DNA of 12,118 nt from positions 1 through 12,118 of the forward strand of contig JBJEQH010000132.1 in assembly GCA_051881655.1 (NCBI GenBank). The letters run 5' to 3'. This document shows positions 1 to 6,902 of the stretch, in pieces. Every line of letters starts with the position of its first letter. Positions within the stretch are counted from its first letter, which is position 1. Below the pieces are notes generated by a model. The model ran no database searches and was not told the origin of the DNA. It was given only the letters and a program-made list of their open reading frames with translations. Source of the DNA: Heritagella sp051881655 (GTDB taxonomy: Bacteria; Bacillota; Clostridia; Oscillospirales; Acutalibacteraceae). The translations under genes and the position numbers were made by a program.

Positions 1-46
1 GTTTCCATGTGTTTTTGCTCCTCCCGCTTTTTCTCGTCTTCTATTC

Positions 47-76
47 TTGTACAAACGGGGGATTTTATTCTATAAT
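47..76 (+). promoter_or_regulatory. Sigma-A-type promoter for the phosphohexomutase gene
   Basis: A -35 box TTGTAC (47-52), an 18-bp spacer and a perfect -10 box TATAAT (71-76) lie just upstream of the first gene, giving a transcript start near 83 and a leader of about 37 nt. The match to the vegetative consensus is good. No operator is recognised, although TTGTACAA at 47-54 is itself a short palindrome. Confidence 0.75.
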
Positions 77-119
77 AGAAAGCAAGAGTTTACCCGACCA
101 ATCGGAAAGGAGTTTTTCC

Positions 120-1649
120 ATGCTGAATACTTTTTGGAAACAATTTAAAAGCGGAACCGACGTGCGCGGGGTGGCCAGCGAGGGCGTGGCCAACGAGCCC
201 GTCAATCTGACCGATGCGGTCATCCGGCAGATCACCGGGGCCTTTGTCCTGTGGCTGCAGAAGCGGACCGGCCTTTCTCCTGAGGAGATGACCCTGTCGG
301 TGGGGCACGATTCCCGCATTTCCGCCGGGCGGATTTCCGGTGTGGTGTGCGATACCCTGTGCCGCGCCGGGGTGCAGGTGCTCAACTGCCACCTGGCTTC
401 GACCCCCAGTATGTTCATGACCACGGTGGACCTCCACTGCCCCGGTGCCATCCAGATTACAGCCAGCCATCACCCCTTTAACCGCAACGGGCTGAAGTTC
501 TTCACCCGGGACGGCGGGCTGGAGGGCGGCGAGCTCAGCGAGATTCTGCAGCTGGCAGAGGAGGGCGCCATGCCGCCGGATGCCGCGGCCCCGGGGAAAA
601 TTACCGACACCGATTATATGACCGATTACGCCGCCGCGCTGCGCCGGACCATCCAGCAGGGCGTGAATGCGCCCGATTACGAGCATCCGCTCGCGGGATT
701 CCACATTGTGGTGGATGCCGGCAACGGCGCCGGTGGATTCTATGCCCGCCAGGTGCTGGCACCTTTGGGCGCCGATATCACCGGCAGCCAGTTTTTAGAG
801 CCCGACGGTATGTTCCCGAACCACATCCCCAATCCCGAAAACCCGAAGGCCATGGAGAGCATCTGCACCGCCGTGAAAACGGCCGGGGCCGACCTTGGCG
901 TGATTTTTGACACCGATGTGGACCGCGGCGGCGCCGTGGATGAAAAGGGGGAGGAGATCAACCGCAACCGCCTGGTGGCCATCGCCTCGTATATCGCCCT
1001 GCAGGGGAACCCGGGGGGCACCATCGTCACCGATTCCATCACCTCTGATGGGCTGAAGGAGTATATCGAAAACACGCTGGGCGGCCGTCACCACCGCTTC
1101 AAGCGCGGGTACAAGAATGTCATCGACGAGGCCATCCGCCTGAACCGGGAGGGGATTAACTGCCCCCTGGCCATCGAGACCAGCGGCCATGCCGCCCTGC
1201 GGGAGAACTATTTCCTGGATGACGGCGCCTATCTGTGCACCCGGATTATCATCCTGGCCGCCTGCCTGCGCCGGGAGGGGAAGACGCTGGGCGACCTGCT
1301 GCGCCCGCTGCGGGAAGCGGCGGAGGAAAAGGAGATCCGCCTGCCGATTCTGGAGGAGGACTTCCGCGCCTGCGGTGAGAGGGTGATCGACGGGCTGCTT
1401 GCCTATGCCAAAGCGCACCAGTGGCAGATTGCCCCCGATAACCACGAGGGGCTGCGGGTTTCCTTCGGTCCGCAGGACGGCGACGGATGGTTCCTGCTGC
1501 GCCTGTCCGTACACGACCCGATTCTGCCGCTGAATATCGAGAGCAACCAGCCGGGCGGCGCTAAAGTGATTGCCGGGCACCTGTACGGCTATCTCACCTC
1601 CTGTGAGGGGATCGGGCTCTCCCCCCTGGAGGAGTATCTGCATTCGTAA
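120..1649 (+). CDS. Phosphoglucomutase/phosphomannomutase-family phosphohexomutase
   Basis: A 509-residue alpha-D-phosphohexomutase, a cytoplasmic enzyme moving phosphate between C6 and C1 of a hexose phosphate. All four family signatures are present in order: TASHHP (residues 114-119, phosphoserine S116), the metal loop DTDVDR (264-269), the sugar-specificity loop ETSGH (353-357) and a phosphate-binding loop ESNQPGG near 474-480. Two depart from the usual forms: TASHHP for TASHNP, and DTDVDR for DGDxDR; the latter keeps the three aspartates that hold the metal. The ATG at 120 is chosen because AAAGGAG (106-112) sits 7 nt upstream; the frame stays open to an ATG at 9, but that lies upstream of the promoter -10 box and would add a hydrophobic stretch foreign to this family. 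Glucose- versus mannose- (or other) phosphate specificity cannot be told from the sequence. A hairpin and an MFS gene follow. Confidence 0.9.
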   Translation: MLNTFWKQFKSGTDVRGVASEGVANEPVNLTDAVIRQITGAFVLWLQKRTGLSPEEMTLSVGHDSRISAGRISGVVCDTLCRAGVQVLNCHLASTPSMFMTTVDLHCPGAIQITASHHPFNRNGLKFFTRDGGLEGGELSEILQLAEEGAMPPDAAAPGKITDTDYMTDYAAALRRTIQQGVNAPDYEHPLAGFHIVVDAGNGAGGFYARQVLAPLGADITGSQFLEPDGMFPNHIPNPENPKAMESICTAVKTAGADLGVIFDTDVDRGGAVDEKGEEINRNRLVAIASYIALQGNPGGTIVTDSITSDGLKEYIENTLGGRHHRFKRGYKNVIDEAIRLNREGINCPLAIETSGHAALRENYFLDDGAYLCTRIIILAACLRREGKTLGDLLRPLREAAEEKEIRLPILEEDFRACGERVIDGLLAYAKAHQWQIAPDNHEGLRVSFGPQDGDGWFLLRLSVHDPILPLNIESNQPGGAKVIAGHLYGYLTSCEGIGLSPLEEYLHS

Positions 1650-1664
1650 TCCCCCAAAAACAGC

Positions 1665-1698
1665 AACGGCCGGCTTCCCCGCCGCAGCCGGCCGTTTT
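1665..1698 (+). terminator. Intrinsic terminator or attenuator between mutase and transporter
   Basis: Starting 15 nt after the mutase stop, an 11-bp perfect stem (AACGGCCGGCT at 1665-1675 paired with 1686-1696) encloses a 10-nt loop and is followed by a short TTTT run. The U-tract is interrupted after four bases, and only about 35 nt separate it from the transporter ATG with no promoter visible there. It may therefore be a leaky terminator that lowers transporter expression. Confidence 0.7.
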
Positions 1699-1732
1699 GT
1701 GCGGGGAATTTTGAAAAAAGGAGAGTTTTGCA

Positions 1733-2917
1733 ATGACGCATCTGCTGATTGTCATCATCTATCTGTCGTTTATCAGCCTGGGGCTGCCGGACGGGATGCT
1801 GGGCGCCGCCTGGCCCAGTATGTACCCGCAGTGGAACGTGCCGGTCTCTTATGCCGGCATCGTCAGCATGATTATCGCGGCCGGCACCATTGTTTCCAGT
1901 CTGATGAGCGAACGCCTGACCCGGAAACTGGGCGCCGGCGGCGTGACCGCCCTGAGCGTGGCCGTAACCGCCCTGTCCCTGTTCGGGTTTTCCATCAGCA
2001 CCTCTTTTTTCATGCTGTGCCTGTGGGGGATCCCCTATGGGCTGGGGGCCGGCAGCGTGGATGCCGCGCTGAATAATTTTGTCGCCCTGCATTACAGCAG
2101 CCGCCATATGAGCTGGCTGCACTGCTTCTGGGGCGTGGGCTGCTCCATCGGCCCGTACATTCTGGGGGCCTGCCTGACCGGGGGATTGGGCTGGAACAGC
2201 GGCTATCACATGGTGGGCCTGTTGCAGGTTGTGCTGACGGCCATCCTGTTTTTCTCGCTGCCCCTGTGGAAAAAGAAGGACAGGGAAAACCGGGAAGAAC
2301 AGGGAAGCGGGGAGGAAAAAGCGGCGCCCTTCGGCCTGAAACGGGCGCTGAAGCTGCCCGGCGTCCGGGAAGTGCTGCTGTCCTTCTTCTGCTACTGCGC
2401 CATCGAGCAGACCACGGGGCTGTGGGCCGCCAGTTATGCCGTGCTGGCCAGGGATATCTCCGCCGAAGAGGCGGCGAACTGGGCTTCGCTGTTTTATCTG
2501 GGAATTACGGCCGGCCGTTTTCTCAGCGGATTTCTCACCCTGCGCTTCTCCGACCGGCAGATGATCCGGCTGGGGCAGGGGGTGTGCCTGCTGGGAGTCC
2601 TGTTCCTTTCCATCGGAAATTGGGCCGTGCAGGGGGCGTTCCTCCTGTTGGGGTTGGGCTGTGCCCCGATTTACCCCAGCCTGATTCACTCCACGCCCCG
2701 GAATTTCGGAAAACAGGCATCCCAGGCGGTGATTGGGCTGCAGATGGCCTGCGCCTATGTGGGCAGCTGCCTGATGCCGCCGGTGTTCGGACTGCTGGCG
2801 GATTTTGTCAGTATTCACCTGCTCCCGGTCTTTTTGCTGGTGCTGATGGTCCTGATGGTCTGGATGGCCGAGCAGATGAACCGCCGGGTTGCCGGCGCCG
2901 CGCCGCAGGCGGAATAA
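1733..2917 (+). CDS. MFS transporter, sugar-type (FucP-like), 12 TM
   Basis: A 394-residue Major Facilitator Superfamily protein of the inner membrane, likely a proton-coupled carrier or exporter. The hydrophobic segments fit two six-helix halves joined by a charged cytoplasmic loop at about residues 178-203 (KKKDRENREEQ). The loop between helices 2 and 3 carries a motif-A-like SERLTRKLG (59-67). The GLPDG near residue 17, the GxGxGxxD-type segment near 103-110 and LHCFWGVGCSIGP (129-141) resemble the fucose/glucose-galactose MFS branch found in Firmicutes. The ATG at 1733 follows AAAGGAG (1717-1723) by 9 nt. The gene lies 83 nt after the mutase and probably depends on its promoter with read-through of the hairpin between them. 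The sugar role is inference from family resemblance; drug or metabolite export is possible. Confidence 0.85.
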   Translation: MTHLLIVIIYLSFISLGLPDGMLGAAWPSMYPQWNVPVSYAGIVSMIIAAGTIVSSLMSERLTRKLGAGGVTALSVAVTALSLFGFSISTSFFMLCLWGIPYGLGAGSVDAALNNFVALHYSSRHMSWLHCFWGVGCSIGPYILGACLTGGLGWNSGYHMVGLLQVVLTAILFFSLPLWKKKDRENREEQGSGEEKAAPFGLKRALKLPGVREVLLSFFCYCAIEQTTGLWAASYAVLARDISAEEAANWASLFYLGITAGRFLSGFLTLRFSDRQMIRLGQGVCLLGVLFLSIGNWAVQGAFLLLGLGCAPIYPSLIHSTPRNFGKQASQAVIGLQMACAYVGSCLMPPVFGLLADFVSIHLLPVFLLVLMVLMVWMAEQMNRRVAGAAPQAE

Positions 2918-2970
2918 CGGGGGTTTTCCCTTTCGGGCCCCGGCATTCCCCAAAAACCACCGAAAACAGA

Positions 2971-3020
2971 AAGACCGCCATCCCTCTGCCGGAAAGTGAC
3001 CGGTGCGGGACGGCGGTTTT
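2971..3020. terminator. Bidirectional terminator between convergent genes
   Basis: A stem of about 13 pairs (2971-2984 against 3007-3020) with one A-C mismatch and one G-U pair has an inner CCGG/CCGG stem in its loop. It ends in TTTT on the + strand, and on the - strand it is followed by a T-rich stretch (the complement of 2954-2970). It sits between the convergent MFS and GH36 genes and can stop both transcripts. Confidence 0.75.
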
Positions 3021-3050
3021 CATTTGTTGGGAAAATTCTTTTGGAGAAAT

Positions 3051-5168
3051 TTATTCCTCGGTCAGCTCAAAAATGCGGGCGGATACCTCGCACGGCAGAG
3101 AGACGGACAGAATGCCCGAGGCGGGATTCCAGGCAAAGCGGGTATCCGGGTCGTTCATCGGATACGCACAGGTGACCGTGACCGCTTCTTTGCCCTGCAG
3201 ATGGGAGATGGGCAGCTCCACCGTATCGGTGGGGGCGTGCCGCCGCCATACGGCCACATAGGATTTCTTCCCGGCCTTCAGTCCCAGACTGATCCAGGTA
3301 TCGGAGAAATGGGAAACACCCAGCGGCCAGAAGGGCAGGCTGTTTTTGATATCGCCGCGGATGGTCTTGTAGTAATCCAGCGCCTCTTTCACGCGGTCAA
3401 ACTGATCCTGCGGGATTTTGGCCAGGTGGCCGCTCTGATGTACGCGCATCAGAATGGCGTTGCACATGTTGAACACGGCATCCTCGCGGCTGGCGCCGTC
3501 CAGGGGATAGCTCCAGATCGCCGACTGCTCCGGCGTCAGGGCCGAGGGGGCGTTGGCCGCAATGGTGGCGTAGCGCAGATAGTCCTCCTGGTCGCTGGTG
3601 GACTGGATGCTGTACCGGCTGAGCATGGCATAGTCCATGCGCAGGCCGCCGGAGGAGCAGTTCTCGATGATCAGATCGGGGTACCGGGCAAAAATGGAAT
3701 CCAGCCAGGCGAGATAGGCGCGCTGGTGCCCCATCATGCCGTCGCCCACGCTGTCGGCGTACAGCTCGGTGCCGATGCCGGGCTCGATGTTGTAATCCAT
3801 CTTAATGTAGCCCACGTGGTAATCCTGCACCAGCCGGTCGATGACCTCGTTGGCATGGCGGATGACCTGGGGATTGCGGAAGTCCAGCTGCCAGCGGCTG
3901 CGGTCGCACACGCGCTTGCCGTGGCGGACAAAGAACCAGTCGTCCGGGCAGTCGGGGCCCAGCGGGCAGTTGATGCCCATCACTTCCAGTTCCAGCCACA
4001 CGCCGGGGATCATCCCCTTGGCGCGCACGGCGTCCATCACTTCCTTCAGGCCGTTGGGGAAGCGCTCCAGGCTCTCTTTCCACTCACCCACGTTGTCCCA
4101 CCAGTTGCCCTTGGAGTACCAGCCGGCGTCCACCACATAGTATTCGCAGCCCGCTTTGTGAGCGGCCTCGATCAGGGGCATTTCCTTTTCGGTGGTGGGG
4201 TCACCCCACAGGCAGTTCATATAATCGTTGAAGATGATGGCCAGCGTCTCATTATCCCTGTTTTTGCGGCGGATGGCCCGGCGGTACAGGGTCAGCTGGT
4301 CCATGGAATCGTCAAAACCCTTCTTCGATACGCCCACACTGACCGGCGCGCTGACAAACGTCTCTCCGGGCTGCAGGTTCTTCCACCACTGGTTGTATTT
4401 TTCGGTGGGGCCGCACAGCTGCAGATAGCAGTTGCCCACGGTATCGCCGATCTCCCAATGCCACGAGCCGTTGTGCTCGATCTGCCAGAACAGGGAAGAG
4501 CCGGTCTCTTTATTCAGCAGGTACGCCATGGGCAGAAATTCCTTGGCCGACCAGTTGCCGGTGTTGGAAAAGCGGATAATCTTGGAGGAATGCTGGCGGT
4601 ACGCGGCGCTGTTGCGGGCCATGCCCAGCTGGGGGAAGGAGTATTTCTGCCACTGTACCTCGCGCATCCAGCTGTTGTGGGGAACCCACAGCTCCATCTT
4701 GTCATCCTGGTCCCGCAGGCCCTCTTTTTCGATGCCGTTTAACTCAAAGGAGCTGAGATATTCCAGCCCCAGCGGCGCCGTGCCCCGGTTTTCCGCCTCG
4801 GTCCAGCAGCGTACCACCGAGATGCCGTCGAAGAACTGGTAGTGGCAGGTGACCTGCAGGCCGGTTTTGTCATCGAACAGCACAAACGTCAATTTGCGGC
4901 CCTTTTCATTGCGCTCGTCCGAATGGCGCTGGTATTTCAGCCGGGCGCCGGGCTGGGTCAGGGTCATCTGGGCGCCCTGGTGCTCGCCGGGGGTATCCTC
5001 GCCGGTGACCATTACCTCTACCGGGCGGAAATAATCCTTGCCGGCCGCGGAGTGCAGGGTCGATGCGTCATAGGGCAGGGCGGAAAAATGCAGGAGCTTC
5101 AGCTCCCGGGCGTCGTTGATCTCAAACACCACATGGATGCCGTTTTCAAACAGGGAAATCGACTGCAT
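3051..5168 (-). CDS. GH36-family alpha-galactosidase (divergent member)
   Basis: A 705-residue glycoside hydrolase of family GH36, retaining exo-enzymes that release alpha-galactose (or alpha-GalNAc) from oligosaccharides. The N-terminal beta-rich domain (about 1-300) precedes a TIM barrel (about 305-600) and a C-terminal beta domain. In the barrel, WGD (321-323) and VVDAGWY (345-351) are followed by the nucleophile motif YIKMDYN with D458 and the acid/base motif SSGGLRMD with D512, both at the expected places. The motifs differ from the textbook KWDxN and CSGGGGRFD forms, so this is a divergent branch and the true substrate is unsure. No signal peptide is seen, so it acts in the cytoplasm on imported sugar. 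The ATG at 5168 follows AAAGGAAG (complement of 5175-5182) by 6 nt. It is a single-gene unit with its own promoter; no dedicated transporter lies beside it, though an MFS gene converges on it. Confidence 0.85.
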   Translation of the reverse strand: MQSISLFENGIHVVFEINDARELKLLHFSALPYDASTLHSAAGKDYFRPVEVMVTGEDTPGEHQGAQMTLTQPGARLKYQRHSDERNEKGRKLTFVLFDDKTGLQVTCHYQFFDGISVVRCWTEAENRGTAPLGLEYLSSFELNGIEKEGLRDQDDKMELWVPHNSWMREVQWQKYSFPQLGMARNSAAYRQHSSKIIRFSNTGNWSAKEFLPMAYLLNKETGSSLFWQIEHNGSWHWEIGDTVGNCYLQLCGPTEKYNQWWKNLQPGETFVSAPVSVGVSKKGFDDSMDQLTLYRRAIRRKNRDNETLAIIFNDYMNCLWGDPTTEKEMPLIEAAHKAGCEYYVVDAGWYSKGNWWDNVGEWKESLERFPNGLKEVMDAVRAKGMIPGVWLELEVMGINCPLGPDCPDDWFFVRHGKRVCDRSRWQLDFRNPQVIRHANEVIDRLVQDYHVGYIKMDYNIEPGIGTELYADSVGDGMMGHQRAYLAWLDSIFARYPDLIIENCSSGGLRMDYAMLSRYSIQSTSDQEDYLRYATIAANAPSALTPEQSAIWSYPLDGASREDAVFNMCNAILMRVHQSGHLAKIPQDQFDRVKEALDYYKTIRGDIKNSLPFWPLGVSHFSDTWISLGLKAGKKSYVAVWRRHAPTDTVELPISHLQGKEAVTVTCAYPMNDPDTRFAWNPASGILSVSLPCEVSARIFELTEE

Positions 5169-5233
5169 AGCAAACTTCCTTTCGTATAGGGGGGAGGGGC
5201 GGAAAAGTTGTACCGACCACTTCCTTTTTTGTT

Positions 5234-5262
5234 ATCATAGCATACCAAAGGGGGAAAAGCAA
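5234..5262 (-). promoter_or_regulatory. Promoter of the GH36 gene
   Basis: Read on the - strand, TTGCTT (complement of 5257-5262), a 17-bp spacer and TATGAT (complement of 5234-5239) form a good vegetative promoter, with a start near 5227 and a leader of about 60 nt. The -35 box is embedded in one copy of a 13-bp direct repeat (5250-5262). Confidence 0.65.
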
Positions 5263-5378
5263 TGCGATTTTCCCGGCGGAAAAAAGCGGCTCCCATTTGC
5301 CTGTAAAATCCATCCCAGGGGGGAAGAAAACAGACGGCTCCCGGCTTTATACCCATCCGAAAAACGGGGGAAAAGCAA
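5250..5378. repeat. 13-bp direct repeat in the GH36/arsR divergent region
   Basis: GGGGGAAAAGCAA occurs exactly at 5250-5262 and again at 5366-5378, 116 bp apart and in the same orientation. The first copy covers the -35 region of the GH36 promoter; the second has no matching -10 at a usual spacing (a TATAAA lies 21 bp away on the - strand). It may be a pair of regulator sites or a duplicated promoter fragment. Confidence 0.6.
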
Positions 5379-5432
5379 AATTCCGCCGCAGCGTGAAAAA
5401 ACAGATTGACAAAGTTCGATCGGATGGGTATA
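5348..5432. repeat. 13-bp inverted repeat, candidate operator pair
   Basis: TATACCCATCCGA at 5348-5360 is the exact reverse complement of TCGGATGGGTATA at 5420-5432, with 59 bp between. The right copy overlaps the -10 box of the ars promoter and so is placed where a repressor would block it. The arms are too far apart for an ordinary terminator, and looping or two binding sites for the same regulator is a reasonable reading. Confidence 0.65.
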
Positions 5433-5434
5433 CT
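5406..5434 (+). promoter_or_regulatory. Promoter of the arsR operon
   Basis: A perfect -35 TTGACA (5406-5411), a 17-bp spacer and TATACT (5429-5434) make a strong vegetative promoter, with a start near 5441. TGACA (5407-5411) and TGTCA (5434-5438) form a small dyad around the promoter, and the right arm of the 13-bp inverted repeat covers the -10. Such overlap fits repression by the product of the first gene, as ArsR proteins usually repress their own operon. Confidence 0.8.
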
Positions 5435-5469
5435 GTCAGATAGATAAAGATCAATGGGAGGGAATTTGC

Positions 5470-5787
5470 GTGGATCTGGAGGAAAAGAGAATTGCGGCGA
5501 TTTTTAAAGCACTCTGCGATGAAAACCGGATCCGCATTGTAAAGCAGCTGCGAACCGGCGAAAAATGTGCCTGCAGGCTGCTGGAGGAAATCCATGTGAC
5601 GCAGCCCACCCTTTCCCACCATATGAAAATTCTCTGTGACTCCGGTATGGTGGTGGGGCGGAAAGAGGGCAAGTGGACCCACTACTCCCTTTCTCCGGAA
5701 GGGACAAAGGCGGCCCTTGCCTGCCTGAAAATGCTGACCACGGTGGAAGAAGGGCCGGACGAAAAGCCGTGCTGTGAAAGGGAATAA
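5470..5787 (+). CDS. arsR: ArsR/SmtB-family metalloid-sensing repressor
   Basis: A 105-residue winged-helix repressor. The DNA-recognition helix-turn-helix is visible as VTQPTLSHHMKIL (43-55) followed by the wing GRKEGKWTHYSLS (63-75). The sensing site is KCACRLLE (C33, C35), equivalent to the ELCVCDL box of classic ArsR, but the third cysteine of the E. coli type (C37) is a leucine here. A vicinal CC pair at 101-102 near the C-terminus may supply the missing ligand. The start is GTG at 5470, 7 nt after GGGAGGG (5456-5462). It is the first gene of the ars operon and probably releases the promoter at 5406-5434 when bound by As(III) or a similar thiophilic ion. Confidence 0.9.
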   Translation: MDLEEKRIAAIFKALCDENRIRIVKQLRTGEKCACRLLEEIHVTQPTLSHHMKILCDSGMVVGRKEGKWTHYSLSPEGTKAALACLKMLTTVEEGPDEKPCCERE

Positions 5788-5831
5788 TCGCTCCTTTCCT
5801 GTGCGGCTTCTTTTACACCCGTTGTATAGAC

Positions 5832-5843
5832 ACATTTCAATGT
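5832..5843. promoter_or_regulatory. 12-bp dyad upstream of the permease gene
   Basis: ACATT-TC-AATGT is a perfect 5+2+5 palindrome in the 79-nt gap between arsR and the permease. A second short inverted repeat, TTTCAA (5835-5840) with TTGAAA (5850-5855), runs into the permease ribosome binding site. It could be a secondary ArsR-family operator or a small RNA hairpin affecting translation; no promoter is visible in the gap. Confidence 0.35.
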
Positions 5844-5866
5844 AACGATTTGAAAAGGAGACCTCT

Positions 5867-6880
5867 ATGGAAGCAATGAAAACAGCCTGGGATTTTTTCC
5901 AGAATGAAATCCTCGGGATGCAGTGGCTCAGCCGGCTGCTCCACACCGTTCTGAACGCCTGCGGAGTGGATACGGCGGACCGGATCGGCGGCAGCGTTCA
6001 TTTTTTTCTCTATGATACCGTAAAGATCATGGTCCTTCTGGGCGTGCTGATTCTGCTCATCTCGTATATCCAGAGTTACTTTCCGCCGGAGCGGACCCGA
6101 AAAATCCTCGGCCGGTTCCACGGGATCGGGGCCAATGCCCTGGCGGCGCTGCTGGGCACGGTCACGCCCTTCTGTTCCTGCTCCTCCATTCCGCTGTTCA
6201 TCGGGTTTACCAGCGCGGGCCTGCCCCTTGGCGTGACCTTCTCTTTTCTGATCTCCTCGCCCATGGTGGACCTCGGCAGTCTCGTTCTGCTGATGAGTAT
6301 TTTCGGGTGGAAAGTGGCCGTTCTGTATGTGGGGCTGGGCCTTGTGATTGCGGTGGCGGGCGGCACGCTGATTGAAAAGCTGCATTTGGAAAATCAGGTG
6401 GAGGACTACATCCGCCGCGCGCCCTCTCCGGATGTCCCGCAGGAGGAAATGCACCGCAGAGACCGGCTCCGATTTGCATGGGGGCAGGTGGTTTCCACCG
6501 CCAAAAAGGTTTTTCCGTATGTGCTGATCGGTGTGGGAATCGGCGCCGTGATCCATAACTGGATTCCGGAAGCCTTCATTGTCGGGGTGCTGGGCGACCG
6601 CAACCCGTTCGGGGTGGTGCTGGCGGCGATCGCGGGCATTCCCATGTACGCCGATATCTTCGGAACCATTCCCATTGCGCAGGCGCTGCTCGCAAAAGGG
6701 GCCCTGCTCGGGGTGGTGCTGGCCTTTATGATGGGAGTGACCACCCTCTCTCTGCCCTCCATGATTATGCTGCGAAAGGCGATCAAGCCAAAACTGCTGG
6801 GCATTTTTGTGGCCATCTGCACCGTGGGCATCATTCTGGTGGGGTATGTGTTTAATGCCGTTCAGCCATTGATGATATAA
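5867..6880 (+). CDS. arsP: ArsP-type permease (DUF318/ArsP_1 family)
   Basis: A 337-residue inner-membrane permease with about eight hydrophobic segments (roughly 48-70, 88-115, 118-146, 150-166, 214-231, 247-267, 278-297, 309-331). The family signature TPFCSCSSIPLF (100-111) gives two membrane-embedded cysteines, C103 and C105, well placed to carry a thiol-bound metalloid, and a related GIPMYADIFGTIP segment (257-269) forms the second half-repeat. Known ArsP proteins export trivalent organoarsenicals; other DUF318 members have unproven substrates. A charged cytoplasmic loop spans about 170-212. The ATG at 5867 follows AAAAGGAG (5853-5860) by 6 nt. The position between arsR and arsC makes it the only exporter of the operon, so it may move inorganic arsenite or another metalloid. 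That is inference. Confidence 0.85.
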   Translation: MEAMKTAWDFFQNEILGMQWLSRLLHTVLNACGVDTADRIGGSVHFFLYDTVKIMVLLGVLILLISYIQSYFPPERTRKILGRFHGIGANALAALLGTVTPFCSCSSIPLFIGFTSAGLPLGVTFSFLISSPMVDLGSLVLLMSIFGWKVAVLYVGLGLVIAVAGGTLIEKLHLENQVEDYIRRAPSPDVPQEEMHRRDRLRFAWGQVVSTAKKVFPYVLIGVGIGAVIHNWIPEAFIVGVLGDRNPFGVVLAAIAGIPMYADIFGTIPIAQALLAKGALLGVVLAFMMGVTTLSLPSMIMLRKAIKPKLLGIFVAICTVGIILVGYVFNAVQPLMI

Positions 6881-6902
6881 ATTTATAGAAGGAGGAAAAA
6901 CA

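Noticed and set aside
9..119. N-terminal extension of the mutase from an ATG at 9.
   Set aside because: The extension lies across the promoter (-10 at 71-76), has no ribosome site and adds a hydrophobic segment not found in this cytoplasmic family; the ATG at 120 has an ideal AAAGGAG.
1589..2953. A 454-codon - strand open frame opposite the MFS gene.
   Set aside because: Gln/Gly/His-rich shadow with no motif; the + strand frame has clear transmembrane structure and a good ribosome site.
3003..4742. A 579-codon + strand open frame opposite the GH36 gene.
   Set aside because: Antisense shadow; His/Val/Gly/Ala-rich, low-complexity, no family motif, and it runs through the terminator.
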